A program made the position numbers and the translations under genes. A stretch of 42,612 nucleotides of DNA from an uncultured Selenomonadales bacterium (GTDB lineage: Bacteria; Bacillota; Negativicutes; Acidaminococcales; Acidaminococcaceae), in NCBI GenBank assembly GCA_900315805.1, contig ONAN01000015.1:1-42612 (forward strand), written 5' to 3'. Below, in pieces: positions 17,634 through 26,120 of the stretch. The notes under the pieces are model-generated. The model did no database searches. It was not told the DNA's origin and worked only from the letters and a program-made list of their open reading frames with translations. Within the stretch, counting starts at the first letter, position 1. Each line of letters opens with the position of its first letter.

Positions 17634-18962
17634 TCACATCTTGTCGTTGTCGTCAAAGGGATTGCCGCACTGCGAGCAGAACTTGGGCGGATGGTGGGGA
17701 TCCGGGGGCTGCCAGCCGCATTTGTCGCAGCGGTACAGCGGTGCGTCCGCCGGTTTTTTGGTCCCGCAGTTCATGCAGAACCTGCCCTGGTTCACCGTGC
17801 CGCAGGACGGGCAGGACCAGCCGGCGGCCGGTTCCGGTTTCGGGTTCCCGCAGTTGATGCAGAATTTCCCCGTGTTGCCTTTCTGTCCGCAGCGGCAGTC
17901 CCAGCCGCCCTGGGCGGGAGCAGGGGCTCCCTGCGGCGTCTGCGCGGCCTGCGCCTGGTTGAACAGGCCGGCGATGTTGTTGCCCGTGGCGTTCGCCATG
18001 CCCATGCCCATAAAGGCCATGGCCGGGCCGCCGCCTTCGTTGGTCCCGACGGACCGCAGGAAGTCCGCCTGGGCATCGGCCAGCACACCGGCGGCCATGG
18101 CCGGATTCGCCGTGGCCATGCCCATCTGGATCTTCTGGATCTTCGCTTCGTCCTCTTCGTTCGCCTTGACGCTGTTGACACCGAAGGAGACGATCTCGAT
18201 GCCGCGCAGCTCGCGCCACCGCTTGGACAGGACTTCGTTCAGGGCATCGGCCAGCTCGAACGTGCGTCCCGGCAGTTCCGTGTAATCGATCCGCTGGGCC
18301 GAGATTTTGGCAAACGCCGGCTGGAGGGCCGTCAGCAGTTCCGATTTCAGCTGGCTGTCAATCTGGCTGCGGCGATATTCGTCCGACTCGTTGCCGACGA
18401 CGTGGGTGTAGAACAGGATGGGGTCCATGATCCGGTAGCTGTATTCGCCGAAGCAGCGGATGCGCACCGTCAGGCTCAGGTGCGTCGTATCGTCGACGGT
18501 GCGGAAGGGGATTTCGCTCGGCGTACCGTACTTGTTGCCGATGATTTCTTTCGTGTTGAAGAAATAGACGCGCTGGTCCTTGCCGGGATCGCCGCCGAAG
18601 GTGAAGCGCCGGCCCACCTGCTTGAAGACGGCGACGACGCTGTCCTTGTTCAGGCCGCCGGTGAAGAGGGACGGTTCCGAAGACTGGTCATAGGTATACT
18701 GGCCCGGTTCGGCGCACACATCCACGACCTTGCCGTTTTCCACAATCATCATGCACTGGCCGTTATTGACGACGATGACGGAGCCGTTGGAAATGACGTT
18801 GTCCTCGGCCGTAGTGTTGGAGCTGCGCCCCTGGCTCGAGGTCCGTTTCCGGCCTTTCGTCATCAGGACATCGGCCGGCATGCCTTCGCAATAGATGAAC
18901 TCTTTCCATTGATCGCCCAATACACCGCCGGCGGCACCCAATGCTGCTTTAATCAAACCCAT
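17634..18962 (-). CDS. ydjI: SPFH-domain/zinc-ribbon protein, YdjI (virion-core-protein-like) family
   Basis: 442 residues from the ATG with AAGGAGG; upstream in-frame codons have no ribosome site. The N-terminus (MGLIKAALGAAGGVLGDQWKE) and the SPFH-like region to about residue 280 match the YdjI family: EFIYCEGMPADVLMTKG, ISNGSVIVVNNGQCMMIVENG, and GIEIVSFGVNSVKANEEDE. A Gly/Ala/Met-rich stretch follows, then about three zinc-ribbon pairs (CRCG...FCINCGNP, CPSCG...FCMNCGTKKP, CDKCG...FCSQCGNPF). SPFH proteins assemble into membrane-associated oligomers; YdjI homologues take part in the response to membrane damage. It is the first gene of a five-gene operon driven by the operator-promoter at 19044-19088. 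Confidence 0.85.
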   Translation of the reverse strand: MGLIKAALGAAGGVLGDQWKEFIYCEGMPADVLMTKGRKRTSSQGRSSNTTAEDNVISNGSVIVVNNGQCMMIVENGKVVDVCAEPGQYTYDQSSEPSLFTGGLNKDSVVAVFKQVGRRFTFGGDPGKDQRVYFFNTKEIIGNKYGTPSEIPFRTVDDTTHLSLTVRIRCFGEYSYRIMDPILFYTHVVGNESDEYRRSQIDSQLKSELLTALQPAFAKISAQRIDYTELPGRTFELADALNEVLSKRWRELRGIEIVSFGVNSVKANEEDEAKIQKIQMGMATANPAMAAGVLADAQADFLRSVGTNEGGGPAMAFMGMGMANATGNNIAGLFNQAQAAQTPQGAPAPAQGGWDCRCGQKGNTGKFCINCGNPKPEPAAGWSCPSCGTVNQGRFCMNCGTKKPADAPLYRCDKCGWQPPDPHHPPKFCSQCGNPFDDNDKM

Positions 18963-19043
18963 GGTCTTCCTCCTTTTTACTGACTGAGGGGACTCTGTTT
19001 CCATTCCCTTGTCTGGACGGAATGGTTCCACTTTTCCGGTTTC

Positions 19044-19088
19044 ATTGTAGCAGGAAAGGGGGGCCGGCCGGCCTAAGGAATTCCTCAG
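19044..19088 (-). promoter_or_regulatory. operator-promoter A of the ydj-like operon
   Basis: On the minus strand, -10 TACAAT (19049-19044) is preceded, 23 bases upstream, by the palindrome CTGAGGAATTCCTTAG (complement of 19073-19088). No -35 is visible in the GC-rich gap. Site and spacing are repeated at 27023-27067, where the surrounding 49 bases align without gaps. The palindrome would be centred near -43, overlapping the -35 position, as expected of a class II activator site. It also lies upstream of the divergent kinase operon. Confidence 0.75.
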
Positions 19089-19114
19089 TCTTTGGGGAAG
19101 AAGCGCGGATTTAT

Positions 19115-19144
19115 TTGCCGAAAAGGTGCCTTCCGTAGTATCAT
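19115..19144 (+). promoter_or_regulatory. candidate promoter of the kinase-regulator operon
   Basis: TTGCCG (19115-19120), an 18-base spacer and TATCAT (19139-19144), about 50 bases before the ATG at 19196. A moderate match only. The palindrome at 19073-19088 lies about 27 bases upstream, so one bound protein could control both directions. Confidence 0.45.
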
Positions 19145-19195
19145 TACATAAATGGAACCCGGCCAGACCGGAAAAATCGGACGGAGGAAGGAACC

Positions 19196-21532
19196 ATGGA
19201 GAGGCGCGGCTTTTTTGCGGACGTGGCGGCAAGGTACATCCGCCTTGCCCTGCTGCTTTTCTGCGCCCTGTGCCTGCTGTGCCCGGCCCGGCCGGCAGGC
19301 GCCGGACCCCTTCCGGCCCGGGATTCGGAAGCCGTGCTGCTCGTCCGGCAGGGACAGCCCCTGTACTGGTATCCCCGGGAAATCGACGACATCGTCTTCC
19401 TCGTCAACCGCGGCCTCTGCCAGGAAGAGATTTCGGACTGGCAGGATCTGTACCGCAGCCGGGCCGTCATCGGCATCGAAGACGGCGATGCCGACTGGAA
19501 GTCGGGGATCCTGGCCCTGACGCTGGCCCTCCGGGGCAGCTGCCGCGAACAGGATGTCCTGTCCCTCCTGACGGAACTGTGGCAGGACGGGCGCCTCGTG
19601 GTCCACTACCGGGGCCGGGAATACAGCCGGGACCATTCCGCTGTCGCGCCGGCGCCTTTCCCCGTGGAAATCCTGTTCCGGTCCGAAGCGGAACGGCGGC
19701 GCCAGCTCCAGGACCGGAACCACCTGGTCCTGGTCACGCCCCGGACCCATCCCCTGCACGTGACCCGGGGCCTGCTGAGCGACCGGCCCCTGGCCGGGGG
19801 CAACGCCCGGCCGCCGCAGACAGACCTGGAAGATCCCGAAACCTTCGAAGCCACCTGCCTGGCCCTGCCGGCCCTGCTGCGGCGCCACGTGGCCCGCTAC
19901 CGCGTCTGGGCCCGGAACGGCCGCACCAGCCTGATTGCGGCTTACCTGGTCACCTTCGCGGCCATCTTCCTCGTCTTCGGCTTCCTGCAGCACCATACCC
20001 AGCGGCGGAATGTCCTGCTGGCGGCCCGCCTTGCCGAAGGCTCCCTGGTGCTGCTGGCCCTGGTGCGGTTCTTCAAACTGTACACGGACGAAACCTCGCC
20101 GCTGAACCGGTTCCTCTGGTACGCCTTCTATCCGCCCTACTTCCTCATCGCCCTGTCCCTGCTCCTGTCCATTTACTATATGACCCGGCGGCACGGCGAC
20201 TTCCGCGTGCCTTCGTGGTGGAAGGGTCTGGCCGCCCTGGACGGGGCCGCGTGCCTGGTCATCCTCACCAATGACCTGACGGAAGCCTTTGCCGCGTTTC
20301 CCCTGGGGCCCGCGCTGGGCAGCAATGTGTACGAAATCACGCTGGCGGGCTCCCTCATCAAGTGCTTCCTGGCGGCCCAGTTCTGCGCCGCCTTCCTCCT
20401 CCTCGTGCGCAACAGCTGCGCCATGGTCCGCCACCCCCGGAAGAGGCCGGACGAGACCGGGGAAAGGGCTGATGCCGGGACGGTCCTGCAGTGGAAATAC
20501 GCCCTGCCGGCGCTCATCCTGAGCCTGGAACTGGCGTACCATTTCTGCTACGGCATGAATCTTGCAAGCGCCCGCCATTGGGACACGTGCCTCGTCCTCA
20601 TCTGGGGCTGCCTCGCCTTCGCCGCCGTGTCGGATTATCTGTACCTGCTTCCCGTCAACCGGGGCTACGAGCGGGCCTTCGACTGTTCCACGGTCTCCAT
20701 GGCCATCTGCGATGCCGCGGGACACACGGTCTACGGCATCCTGCCCCGGCCCCATCCGCCGGAATCGGGCCTGGTCCTCCACCGCCTCCCGCTGGACAGG
20801 GGCTCTTTCTGGTGGCAGGAAGACCTGTCGGAAATCCGCCGCCTGCGCCATTCCCTGGATCTGAGCAACCGCACCTTGTCGCGCTATGTCCGCCTGCTCC
20901 GCCGGCGCCGGGAAATCCGCTCCCGCTACCTGACGCTGCAGCAGCAGAACCGCCTCTTTGCGGAACTGGCCGCCATCTGCGAATCCAAAAGCCACGCCGT
21001 ACGCGTCCTCACGGGGCAATTGGAACGGCGGGACCTGGACCGGACCGGGCAGAAGCGCATCATGCGCCTGGTGAGCTGCCTCATCGTGTATCTCAAAAAG
21101 CGCTGCGTCCTGCTGCTTTCGTCCAAAGGCCAGGGTACGGTCAAATCCCTCGAGTTCATGATGGCCCTGCGGGAAAGCTGCGATTCTTTCACCGCAGCCG
21201 GCCTGCAGAGCGCCTGCACATACCGTCTTGACCGTCCCCTGCTGGCGGCCGGCGACGCCCTGGTCCTGTACGACCTCGCGGAGTTCCTGCTGGAAAGCTG
21301 CAGCCGCCTTCCCGGGGGAACGGTCCTCCTGAGCCTGGTGGAAACCGGCGGCGCCCTGCGTCTGGTGTGCCTTGCCAGTCCGGGCCTGGCAGGCATCCTC
21401 GCCGCGGCCGGCCGCACCATCGCCCGCCGCAAGGAGTGGGCGTCCTGCCGGACGGAGTTTGACGAGGACGACGACTCGGCGACATTATATGTCACCCTGA
21501 AACCGGAAGAAGAAAGGAGGCCCGCGCCATGA
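19196..21532 (+). CDS. 7TM sensor with periplasmic domain and degenerate kinase domain
   Basis: 778 residues. A signal peptide (LALLLFCALCLLCPARPAGA) precedes a ~200-residue periplasmic domain with a solute-binding-like feel (VEILFRSEAERRRQL, HLVLVTPRTHPLHVTRGLL). Seven hydrophobic helices follow (about 245-480), as in histidine kinases with an N-terminal 7TM region. The cytoplasmic part begins with a PAS-like segment (YERAFDCSTVSMAICDAAGHTVYG), a long helical stretch, and a C-terminal region shaped like a HATPase domain. The N-box asparagine, the glycine boxes and a clear phospho-acceptor histidine are absent, so it is probably a pseudokinase. It has a GGAGG site and overlaps the true kinase gene by 4 bases. 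It likely senses an envelope signal and controls that kinase; this is inference. Confidence 0.65.
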   Translation: MERRGFFADVAARYIRLALLLFCALCLLCPARPAGAGPLPARDSEAVLLVRQGQPLYWYPREIDDIVFLVNRGLCQEEISDWQDLYRSRAVIGIEDGDADWKSGILALTLALRGSCREQDVLSLLTELWQDGRLVVHYRGREYSRDHSAVAPAPFPVEILFRSEAERRRQLQDRNHLVLVTPRTHPLHVTRGLLSDRPLAGGNARPPQTDLEDPETFEATCLALPALLRRHVARYRVWARNGRTSLIAAYLVTFAAIFLVFGFLQHHTQRRNVLLAARLAEGSLVLLALVRFFKLYTDETSPLNRFLWYAFYPPYFLIALSLLLSIYYMTRRHGDFRVPSWWKGLAALDGAACLVILTNDLTEAFAAFPLGPALGSNVYEITLAGSLIKCFLAAQFCAAFLLLVRNSCAMVRHPRKRPDETGERADAGTVLQWKYALPALILSLELAYHFCYGMNLASARHWDTCLVLIWGCLAFAAVSDYLYLLPVNRGYERAFDCSTVSMAICDAAGHTVYGILPRPHPPESGLVLHRLPLDRGSFWWQEDLSEIRRLRHSLDLSNRTLSRYVRLLRRRREIRSRYLTLQQQNRLFAELAAICESKSHAVRVLTGQLERRDLDRTGQKRIMRLVSCLIVYLKKRCVLLLSSKGQGTVKSLEFMMALRESCDSFTAAGLQSACTYRLDRPLLAAGDALVLYDLAEFLLESCSRLPGGTVLLSLVETGGALRLVCLASPGLAGILAAAGRTIARRKEWASCRTEFDEDDDSATLYVTLKPEEERRPAP

Positions 21533-22938
21533 CAGACCTCTATTTCCTCGACGCGCCCTGGCACCGGCTCCTCCTGCTGTACGGCTGCTTCCTGGTCTGC
21601 CTGCAGGCCTTTCTCCTGACCGAGGCCCCGCACCTGGGGGACCGGCGGCACCGTGCCGGACTGCTCCGGGAAGGAATCCTGCTGGTCTTTGCCATCCTGT
21701 TCGTCTATCCCCTCCTGGCCCAACCGCTGCAAGCGCGTTACCTGGGCGGACTGATCCTGCCGTCCCTGACAGGCTGGCGCTATGCCGCCGGCGCCGCTGC
21801 CCTGGCCACCCTCGCCCTGGAGCAGCGCTGCCTGCCCAGGGACTTGTGCCTGGCCGCCGCGGTCGTCCTCACCCTGCCCGGCGTTATGGCACGCCTGGGC
21901 TGGCCGGGCCTGGCGGCAGCCCTCGTCCTGTGGACCCTGCGGGAGTTTTTCGCGGCGCGCCTCCTCTGGCACCAGCGCCGGGACCTCCTGACGCCCCACA
22001 CCATCAAGGCGGCCATGGACAACCTGCCCCTGGGCCTCGCCTTTGCCCGGAAAGACGGAAACATCTTCCTCGCCAACACGGCCTTCCTCGATTTGTGTTA
22101 CCAGCGCTTCGGCCGGTATTACGGCGACCTGCGCCACTTCTGGCACGAGGCCGCCACCTGCCCGCCGGACCGGTGCCTCGCCCTCCAACGCCTCGGCATG
22201 GAGCTGTTCCTGCGCTTTCCCGACGGGCAGGCCGTCCTGCTCAGCCGTTCGGAACTGCAGACGCCGGACGGCCCCATGACGCAGATCCTCGTGAAAGATG
22301 TCACGGCCGAGGACGCTGTCAACCGGCAGCTCCAGGAGCAGAACGCCCTGCTGGCGGAACAGGGTGGGAAAATCAAGGACCTGTTGGGGCGCCTGGAAGA
22401 AATCACGCAGGAACAGGTGGCGACGAAGATCCGCTTCTTCATCCACGACCTGTTGGGCCAGCGCCTGGCCCTGGTGCAGCACCTGATCGACACGGACGCC
22501 GGCGGGGCCGCTGCCCGCGTCGCGCCGCTGCTGGACGAGGTCATCCGCGAAATGAAGATGTCCCGCGCAAGCAAGCCGGAAACCGTGCTGTCCAATATAT
22601 TGTCCACGTACCGCAAAATCGGGATTACCGTGCATTGCCATGGCAGACTGCCCGAAGACGCAAGGACGGCCGAAGCCTTTGTGGACATCATCCGCGAAGG
22701 CCTGACCAATGCCGTGCGCCACGGCCATTGCGACAAGGTCGTCATCCGCCTGGCCGGAACGCGGGGCCGGTATACCCTGGATTTGTTCGACAACGGCGGC
22801 GGTACGGCAGCGCCGCCCCGGTTCGGCACGGGTCTGACGGGCATGCGGGAGCGCATGGAAAGTCTCGGCGGCGTCCTGCGCGTCGGACACCGGCCCCTCT
22901 TCCGAATCCATTGCGAAACGGAACGGCCGCCGGCGTGA
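21529..22938 (+). CDS. NarL/LiaS-class sensor histidine kinase
   Basis: 469 residues. Residues about 15-145 hold four or five membrane helices. A PAS-like domain follows (about 160-260; NLPLGLAFARKDGNIFLANTAF), then a coiled coil (263-295). The HisKA_3-type dimerisation helix IRFFIHDLLGQRLALVQHL has the phospho-acceptor H306. The ATP-binding domain has an intact N-box (REGLTNAVRHG, N394), DNGGG (421-425) and GTGLTGMRERM (433-443). This class pairs with LuxR-type regulators, and one follows 58 bases downstream. Strong AAAGGAGG site; the ATGA overlap with the upstream pseudokinase implies the two are made together. Confidence 0.85.
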   Translation: MTDLYFLDAPWHRLLLLYGCFLVCLQAFLLTEAPHLGDRRHRAGLLREGILLVFAILFVYPLLAQPLQARYLGGLILPSLTGWRYAAGAAALATLALEQRCLPRDLCLAAAVVLTLPGVMARLGWPGLAAALVLWTLREFFAARLLWHQRRDLLTPHTIKAAMDNLPLGLAFARKDGNIFLANTAFLDLCYQRFGRYYGDLRHFWHEAATCPPDRCLALQRLGMELFLRFPDGQAVLLSRSELQTPDGPMTQILVKDVTAEDAVNRQLQEQNALLAEQGGKIKDLLGRLEEITQEQVATKIRFFIHDLLGQRLALVQHLIDTDAGGAAARVAPLLDEVIREMKMSRASKPETVLSNILSTYRKIGITVHCHGRLPEDARTAEAFVDIIREGLTNAVRHGHCDKVVIRLAGTRGRYTLDLFDNGGGTAAPPRFGTGLTGMRERMESLGGVLRVGHRPLFRIHCETERPPA

Positions 22939-22996
22939 CGGCAGGATTGGAAAGGGAAGGGGACGGAGGAATCAGGAAGCGGGGAGGAATAGGGAA

Positions 22997-23620
22997 ATGA
23001 TCAAGGTATTGATTGTGGAGGACCAGCAAATCCTGCTGGACACCTTTACGAGCGCCATGCACAATTACGAAGACATCCGCGTCGTCGCAGCCATTGCCGA
23101 TGCCGGGGCCGCGGACCTGGCGTGCCGCATGTGGCACCCGGACTGCGTCCTCATGGATATCTGCGCTGACGGCGACATTCTGGGCATTTACGCCACGGCG
23201 CGGATCAAAAAGGCGGACCCCGCCATCAAGGTCATCCTGATGACGGGGTTTCCGGAACTCAATTTCCTGGAGCGCGGCAAGGAGGCCGGCGCCGACAGTT
23301 TCCTCTACAAGACGTCGTCCATGGAGGAGTTCGTCGAATGCATCCGCGCCACCATGGCCGGAGTGCACCGCTATCCCGATGTCTCGCGGAACACCATGAC
23401 CTTCGGCGCGGCCCAGTGCTTCCTGACCGAACGGGAGCTGGAGATCCTGCGCCTGTATTCGGCGGGACTGACGCGGCGCGAGATGGCGAAGGAGCTCTTC
23501 ATCAGCGACAGCACCATCAATTTCCACATCAACAAGATGCTGGCCAAAACGGGCTTCAAGACGCTGCTGCAGCTCGCCATCGAAGCGGCGAACAAAGGCT
23601 ATATCAACGTGAAATCGTAA
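22997..23620 (+). CDS. LuxR/NarL-family response regulator
   Basis: 207 residues. The receiver domain (1-120) has the acidic pair E8/D9, phosphorylation site D54 (VLMDICADGD), T83 and K105. After a linker comes the LuxR-type helix-turn-helix (about 138-200): LTERELEILRLYSAGLTRREMAKELFISDSTINFHINKML. The ATG follows GGGGAGGAATAGGGAA. It is the expected partner of the upstream kinase. Its likely targets are the two palindromes at 19073-19088 and 27052-27067, because LuxR-type regulators bind palindromes as dimers; there is no direct proof. Confidence 0.9.
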   Translation: MIKVLIVEDQQILLDTFTSAMHNYEDIRVVAAIADAGAADLACRMWHPDCVLMDICADGDILGIYATARIKKADPAIKVILMTGFPELNFLERGKEAGADSFLYKTSSMEEFVECIRATMAGVHRYPDVSRNTMTFGAAQCFLTERELEILRLYSAGLTRREMAKELFISDSTINFHINKMLAKTGFKTLLQLAIEAANKGYINVKS

Positions 23621-23768
23621 GGCAGGAATCAACACCGCCTGTCTAACGGGCGGTTTGCTCTGCGGCTATAAGCCGCTGTTACCGGCCAGCGTCTAAAGGC
23701 GCTGGCTTTCACTTTTGTTCAAGCCGTATTGCCCTTGACTCGTAGCAGCTCCTAAAGGAGCTCCAGTA

Positions 23769-24236
23769 TTACTTGCCTGGACTCTTGAACGGATCCTCGT
23801 ACTCTTTTACGCTTAATTTGTCCATCGCTATATCATCGTGCTGCTCTTGCTCCCTGATATATTTTGCAATGGTGGCCTCATTCACTTCTACCGTGCTAAC
23901 GTAGTATCCCGCTGCCCAGAAGTGCCGATTTCCAAACTTGTATTTCAGATTGGCATGCTTGTCGAAGATCATCAGGGCGCTCTTACCTTTCAGGTAGCCC
24001 ATGAATGATGACACGCTGTACTTGGGTGGGACGGAGAGCAACAGATGCACATGGTCCGGCATGAGATGCCCTTCTATGATTTCCATACCTTTGTATGCGC
24101 ATAATCTTTTGATAATATCCCGAATGCTTTCCCGGTATTGATTATAGATTATTTTTCTTCTATACTTAGGTGTGAACACCACATGATATTTGCACATCCA
24201 TTTGGTGTGAGCTAGGCTTTCGGCCTTAGTTGACAT
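23769..24236 (-). CDS. tnpA: IS200/IS605-family transposase TnpA
   Basis: A 155-residue Y1 HUH single-strand transposase that cuts and joins single-stranded DNA at hairpin ends. The HUH motif is HVH (H62, H64) in GHLMPDHVHLLLSVPPKYSVS, and the catalytic tyrosine is Y126 in ATIAKYIREQEQHD. FGNRHFWAAGYYVSTV is also characteristic. Length is normal and the frame is intact, so it may be active. There is no TnpB/IscB partner. Translation is probably restrained by the 5' hairpin at 24240-24295, which covers the ribosome site. Inserted between the regulator gene and the 5'-nucleotidase gene, it may separate genes once adjacent. Confidence 0.95.
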   Translation of the reverse strand: MSTKAESLAHTKWMCKYHVVFTPKYRRKIIYNQYRESIRDIIKRLCAYKGMEIIEGHLMPDHVHLLLSVPPKYSVSSFMGYLKGKSALMIFDKHANLKYKFGNRHFWAAGYYVSTVEVNEATIAKYIREQEQHDDIAMDKLSVKEYEDPFKSPGK

Positions 24237-24239
24237 AGG

Positions 24240-24295
24240 ATCACCCTTTCTTGTTACAATACGGCTTGAACATCTGTATTATAACGTAGGGTGAT
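24240..24295 (-). promoter_or_regulatory. 5' hairpin covering the tnpA ribosome site; overlapping -10
   Basis: On the minus strand ATCACCCT (24295-24288) can pair with AGGGTGAT (24247-24240), which contains the AAAGGG ribosome site. Inside it, GTTATAATAC (24285-24276) pairs with GTATTGTAAC (24262-24253). The inner arm also contains TATAAT (24283-24278), a possible -10. IS200 tnpA is known to be repressed by such a 5' stem-loop, which blocks translation of read-through transcripts. Confidence 0.7.
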
Positions 24296-24398
24296 TTTTT
24301 TGTATAACAATTTGACTCCACCCGCATAGCGGGTGGTTCTTTGTTTCGCACGCTTCCCTATTCGGTCGCGTGCTCAACAGTGTCACGACACATAAAAG

Positions 24399-24440
24399 GA
24401 AAAGGATTGCGGCCTCTGGGAGGCCGCAATCCTTTTTTTC
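24399..24440. terminator. bidirectional terminator after the 5'-nucleotidase gene
   Basis: AAAGGATTGCGGCCTC, a short loop and GAGGCCGCAATCC followed by seven T on the plus strand; the minus strand has CCTTTTCCTTTT. The perfect 12-bp stem makes a strong terminator for the minus-strand operon ending at 24475. Confidence 0.85.
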
Positions 24441-24474
24441 GTCAGGGTGCTTATTCCGCTTTTCGTCAGGGTCC

Positions 24475-26094
24475 CTATTCCACCAGCCGTACCCGGCCGG
24501 CCGGTTCCGCGTAGGGTTCCCCGACGGTGCCGCCCAGCTCCGCCAGGAAGTTGAGGACGGCGTCCGTATCGATGTAGCCGGTACCGCGGATTTCGGCCGC
24601 CCCTTCCTCTGCCAGGGCGCCGTAGGTATCGCCGCCGCGGCAGAGGAACTCCGGCGCGGCGAGGACGTATTCCTTGTCCGGGTCAAAGGGCTTGCCATTG
24701 ATTTCTTCCACGGTGACGCGGCTGCCCGGTTTCGCCGGGGCAAAGTAGGTGGAATTCGGATACTGGCGCCCTTTTTCATACGGTACGCCCGTCCGGACCG
24801 TCACTTTGATCCCTGCCAGCTGCGGGAAGGCGCCATTGGCCGCGGGTGCCGTGGAATATCCGGCTTCGAGGATTTCCAGCAGGACGGCCCCTTTCAGTTT
24901 CATGAGGAAGAGCTGGTTGTTGTAGGGCAGCACAGCCGTTACGGAGCCGACCGTGACGGGGCCGGCGGGAATGCTCTTCCGCAGGCCGCCGCCGTTGACG
25001 ATGGCCCCGTCCACGTCGAGGCCGTACGGTTTCAGGGCCGTCCGGGCCTGCCACAGGAAGGCGTCCGCCACAAAATCCCCGAGATTCGTCTCCCGGGTGC
25101 GTACGCCGGGATCACGGGACCCGTCCAGCAGGAACGGCGCGGTACCGGCCTGGCGGCCCATGGCCTTCTGCACTTCGGCGTTGTACTTGTTGGCAATCCG
25201 CAGCACTTCCTTATCCTGGCCGGTAAAGGTCACGGCCGGGGAGAACTTTTCCGTCCAGCGGTCCTCCTGCCAGCGGATGACGCCGATGTTGTGCGTGTAA
25301 CTGCCCGTTTCCGCCAGCAGGGCCTTGCCGATATAACGGTTCTTGACGCTGTGGTCGTGGCCGTCGATAAAGATGTCGAGGCCCGTAACGTGCTGCAATA
25401 CATCGTCGGAGCGGTTGCCTTCATTGCCTTCTTCGCTGCCCATGTGGCCTAGGGCGATGACCAGGTCGCAGCCCTGCCCTTTCAGGCCGTCCGCCAGGCC
25501 CTGCACTTTGTCAAACAGGGCCTGTCCGGACAGGAACGTAAGCCCCTCGACATTCTTCGGATTGGTCGAGGTATCGGTCGACGGCGTCGTCATGCCGATG
25601 ACGCCGATGCGGACGCCGCCTTTCCGGAAAACGGCGGTTTCCCTGACCAGGGGCCTGTTCCAGGCGTCGACGAGGACATTGCACGACACGACGGGGAACT
25701 TCGCTTCCTTCACCCGCTGCAGGAGGACATCCTGCCCGTAGTCGAATTCGTGGTTGCCCAGGGTCATGGCATCGTACCGCGCCGCGTTCATCATGGCGAT
25801 GGCCGACCTGCCTTTGCTGTAGTTCACCAGGTTGTTGTCCTGGATGGCGTCGCCGGCATCCAGGAGCAGGACATCGTACCCTTTGGCCTCGAAGTCCTTT
25901 TTAAGCGCTGCCACGGCCGCCATGCCGTAAATGCCGTCGCTTTGGATGTCAAAGCCGTGGGTGTCGTTCGTATGGAGGATGACCAGTTTCGAAAAATCCG
26001 CCGCCAGCCCGGCCGGCAGGTAAACGAACAGAAGGGCCAGTACACTCAGGAGCAGGCCGGCCAGCTGTTTCCTCCATTGTCTGTCTTTTGTCAT
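24475..26094 (-). CDS. exported 5'-nucleotidase / UDP-sugar hydrolase family protein
   Basis: 539 residues with a signal peptide (LLSVLALLFVYLPAGLAA). It should hydrolyse nucleotides or UDP-sugars outside the cytoplasm with two metal ions. The N-terminal metallophosphatase domain has LHTNDTHG, DAGDAIQ, LGNHEFDYG, ALGHMG and DGHDHS. The C-terminal substrate-binding domain begins near ETNLGDFVADAFLW and has IVNGGGLRKSIPAG and the PEFLCRGGD segment. No LPXTG or S-layer anchor is present. AGGAGG-like site (GGAGGTAAGGAACC) before the ATG. It lies 26 bases after the beta-helix gene and is co-transcribed from operator-promoter B, possibly as a salvage or signalling phosphatase of the envelope. Confidence 0.9.
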   Translation of the reverse strand: MTKDRQWRKQLAGLLLSVLALLFVYLPAGLAADFSKLVILHTNDTHGFDIQSDGIYGMAAVAALKKDFEAKGYDVLLLDAGDAIQDNNLVNYSKGRSAIAMMNAARYDAMTLGNHEFDYGQDVLLQRVKEAKFPVVSCNVLVDAWNRPLVRETAVFRKGGVRIGVIGMTTPSTDTSTNPKNVEGLTFLSGQALFDKVQGLADGLKGQGCDLVIALGHMGSEEGNEGNRSDDVLQHVTGLDIFIDGHDHSVKNRYIGKALLAETGSYTHNIGVIRWQEDRWTEKFSPAVTFTGQDKEVLRIANKYNAEVQKAMGRQAGTAPFLLDGSRDPGVRTRETNLGDFVADAFLWQARTALKPYGLDVDGAIVNGGGLRKSIPAGPVTVGSVTAVLPYNNQLFLMKLKGAVLLEILEAGYSTAPAANGAFPQLAGIKVTVRTGVPYEKGRQYPNSTYFAPAKPGSRVTVEEINGKPFDPDKEYVLAAPEFLCRGGDTYGALAEEGAAEIRGTGYIDTDAVLNFLAELGGTVGEPYAEPAGRVRLVE

Positions 26095-26120
26095 GGTTCC
26101 TTACCTCCGTTTCCCTGCCG

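Larger units (their letters stand above)
23634..24336 (-). mobile_element. IS200-type insertion element (ends approximate)
   Basis: The element holds a single HUH transposase gene (23769-24236). Beyond the 3' end of the gene are four hairpins in a row: 23634-23654 (ACCGCC/GGGCGGT), 23662-23676 (GCGGC/GCCGC), 23685-23706 (GCCAGCG/CGCTGGC) and 23747-23762 (AGCTCC/GGAGCT). Upstream of the gene a hairpin CCACCCGC-ATA-GCGGGTGG lies at 24318-24336, with TCAA beside it on the minus strand. IS200/IS605 elements end in such subterminal hairpins rather than inverted repeats and make no target duplication, so exact borders cannot be fixed from one copy. Confidence 0.65.

Noticed and set aside
15465..18983. 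A 1172-codon frame on the plus strand
   Set aside because: Opposite ydjI, ydjG and ydjH, which have clear motifs and ribosome sites; no motif in the shadow.
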